Shown: piece after piece, positions 62,609 through 64,000 of the stretch | Layout: the number at the start of each line of letters is the position of its first letter | How positions within the stretch are numbered: the stretch's first letter is position 1 | Source of the DNA: Marinobacter nitratireducens | GTDB taxonomy: Bacteria; Pseudomonadota; Gammaproteobacteria; Pseudomonadales; Oleiphilaceae | Assembly: GCF_000708045.1 (NCBI RefSeq) | Contig: NZ_ANIE01000009.1 | Span: 248,001 to 312,000 of the forward strand | Reading direction: 5' to 3' | DNA length: 64,000 bases | Made by a program: the position numbers and the translations under genes | Notes under the pieces: generated by a model | The model's input: only the letters and a program-made list of their open reading frames with translations | The model's database searches: none | What the model was told of the DNA's origin: nothing

Positions 62609-63019
62609 CGCTACCCGGTGCGAGACACTTCCCAGAAACATGCCGTCCTTGTCGCTGTTCGTGCCTTTGGTACCCACCACAATCAGGTCGGCTTCCTTGT
62701 CCTGGGCAAATTTTATGATTACGCGGGAAGGTTTACCCGCTTTCACAAAACCCCGTACCTTGGTTGCACCGTGCTCTTTGGCGAGTTCCTTGGCATGGTT
62801 GACCACGCCCTTGGCGTAGTCTGACAATACCTTGTCGGGAATGTCCATGTCATCGGGCCGACCAATCGACAGGGACGCCTCGAACAGGCTGTGATGCTTG
62901 TAGACGCACAGAATATAGATCTCCGCCTCCGGCATCAGCTTTTGCAGGTCGATTGCTTTGTCCAGCGCCTTCAGGGAGGTTTTGGAGCCATCGACGGCGG
63001 CCAGTATCCTCTTGAACAT
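62576..63019 (-). CDS. Universal stress protein (UspA family)
   Basis: 147 residues of the Usp fold: ILAAVDGSKTSLKALDKAI at the start, ADLIVVGTKG and the late GxxG...GSVSHRVASNAKCPVLVV loop, near the ATP-binding consensus though the spacing is one residue longer. GGAG precedes the ATG. It lies 28 bases after the TRAP permease gene on the same strand, like TeaD after TeaC in Halomonas. Its end overlaps the convergent cyclase gene by 33 bases. Confidence 0.92.
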   Translation of the reverse strand: MFKRILAAVDGSKTSLKALDKAIDLQKLMPEAEIYILCVYKHHSLFEASLSIGRPDDMDIPDKVLSDYAKGVVNHAKELAKEHGATKVRGFVKAGKPSRVIIKFAQDKEADLIVVGTKGTNSDKDGMFLGSVSHRVASNAKCPVLVV

Positions 63020-63047
63020 AGGTTTTCTCCTTAAAATCCGGTGACCA

Positions 63048-64000
63048 TCAGTCTCTGAAGGCTATATCACGCAGGAACAGTGCAATGTCCGGGAAGGCAA
63101 TAATCAACCCGGCAGCCGCAACCAGCATGAAAATAAACGGTGGTGTGCCGCGAATCACTTCCATGTAGGGCCGTTTGAATATCGCAATGGCGGTAAATAT
63201 GTCACAGCCGAACGGTGGTGTCGCAGAACCTATGGCGACCTGCAGTGTAATCAGAACACCCACGAGAACCGGATCCAGGCCGGTGGCTTCGATGGCCGGT
63301 GCGAAAATAGGCGTCAGCACCAGAATGACGACAATCGGGTCAACAAACATACAGGCGATGAAGAAGGCCACACAAATCGCGATCAGCACGCCAACAGGCC
63401 CGGCTTCATTAACACCAACAGCTTCCAGAATGGTTTGTGGAATCTGGGCGAAGGAGATAATCCAGGAAAAACCATTGCCGACACCGACGAGTATGAAGAC
63501 AACCGCTGTGATCAGGCCGGTGGATTTGGCAATCTTGTAAACGTCGCCAAGCTTGAGTGATCGGAAAACCACGAATTCCAGAAGGAAGGCGTACAGCACA
63601 CAGACCGCCGCTGCCTCGGTTGGGCTGAAAATGCCGCCGTATATACCGCCAACGATAATAACCGGGAAGAACAGCGGCCACAGGGCGTCACGAATCGAAA
63701 CCATGCGTTGGCCCCAGGTGGCTTTGTCTTCGGTGGGGACGTTGTTCTTGTAGGCATAGATCAGGCAGTAAATCGAGAACATGAGCAGGATCAATAGCCC
63801 GGGACCGATGCCGGCGATGAAGAGCTCGGCGATGGAGGTCTCGGAGATAACCCCGTAAATGATCATGCCGATACTGGGCGGGATCAGGAACGCGATATCA
63901 CTGGAGTTAATAATCAGCGCCAGCGTAAATGGATCCGAATAGCCCGCCTTCAGCATTTTGGGTCTGAGCGGGGAGCCAACGGCCACAACCGTTGCCTGTG
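63048..64000 (-). CDS. TRAP transporter large permease DctM (partial)
   Basis: The C-terminal ~317 residues are in the window; the frame is open to the right edge (residues QATVVAVGSPLRPKM precede the first GTG), against ~430 for the full protein. It has multiple TM helices with DctM motifs (IAFLIPPSIGMIIYGVISE, FSPTEAAAVCVLYA, VDPIVVILVLTPIFAPA, IGSATPPFGCDIF). It uses the Na+ or H+ gradient to import organic anions or osmolytes with a DctQ subunit and binding protein that should lie beyond the edge. The stress protein follows as the next gene. Confidence 0.92.
   Translation of the reverse strand, partial: QATVVAVGSPLRPKMLKAGYSDPFTLALIINSSDIAFLIPPSIGMIIYGVISETSIAELFIAGIGPGLLILLMFSIYCLIYAYKNNVPTEDKATWGQRMVSIRDALWPLFFPVIIVGGIYGGIFSPTEAAAVCVLYAFLLEFVVFRSLKLGDVYKIAKSTGLITAVVFILVGVGNGFSWIISFAQIPQTILEAVGVNEAGPVGVLIAICVAFFIACMFVDPIVVILVLTPIFAPAIEATGLDPVLVGVLITLQVAIGSATPPFGCDIFTAIAIFKRPYMEVIRGTPPFIFMLVAAAGLIIAFPDIALFLRDIAFRD

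Noticed and set aside
1-64000. CRISPR arrays, tRNA or rRNA genes, insertion sequences, prophage
   Set aside because: No regularly spaced repeats, cloverleaf or rRNA signatures, transposase motifs or phage structural genes were seen by reading; short RNAs could still be missed without a covariance search.

Overview
The window reads as chromosome of a free-living, motile, marine gammaproteobacterium, most like Marinobacter or a close relative. That placement is inference from gene content: a Na+-type PomAB stator, polyamine and TRAP uptake, a RegB/RegA redox pair, a Tad pilus locus and many c-di-GMP enzymes, with fairly high GC and dense gene packing. I see no rRNA, tRNA, CRISPR array, insertion sequence or prophage. 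Both ends are cut inside genes: the C-terminus of an MBL-fold hydrolase at the left and a TRAP large permease at the right.

Layout. 1-2.7 kb: sulfur/anion-linked genes (MBL hydrolase tail, SulP transporter) and a CbiM-like membrane protein. 2.7-9 kb: a PAS-GGDEF-EAL protein, a RegB/RegA-type two-component system, and a divergent OprC-type copper receptor. 9.1-18.4 kb: two tandem RND efflux operons (adaptor plus pump each) separated by a small K+ channel gene on the other strand. 18.4-24.2 kb, minus strand: amtB with a convincing sigma-54/NtrC control region, pomB-pomA, a DUF1232 protein, a carotenoid/retinol-type FAD oxidoreductase and an overlapping uncharacterised gene. 24.5-36.3 kb: a complete-looking Tad/Flp pilus operon (flp, tadE, cpaB, secretin, tadZ, tadA, tadB, tadC, tadD, a small exported protein, tadG) ending in a membrane diguanylate cyclase. 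36.3-39.6 kb, minus strand: DASH cryptochrome and a second MotA/MotB-like ion-driven pair. 39.7-44.7 kb: an orphan periplasmic binding protein followed by a GAF-PAS-GGDEF-EAL protein, a YdiI-type thioesterase and a PAS-GGDEF cyclase. 44.8-51 kb: TauE exporter, YchJ, rhodanese, a SixA phosphatase-CHAD fusion, a Cache chemoreceptor with a FliA-like promoter, and an Hpt-REC-REC protein. 51.1-60.2 kb: a TRAP binding protein and two complete polyamine ABC transporters (potABCD order, then potF-A-B-C order). 60.3-64 kb: a 7TM-DISM diguanylate cyclase, a universal stress protein and the TRAP DctM permease.

Themes. Five c-di-GMP enzymes lie in 64 kb; one is the last gene of the pilus operon, suggesting that surface attachment is tied to local c-di-GMP synthesis. 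Several genes connect redox, copper and efflux (RegBA, copper receptor, RND pumps). Nitrogen and polyamine supply is prominent (AmtB under NtrC-type control, two Pot systems). The least explained items are the SixA-CHAD fusion, the second MotAB-like pair beside a cryptochrome, the binding protein/GGDEF-EAL pair without a permease, and the FAD oxidoreductase with its overlapping unknown partner.
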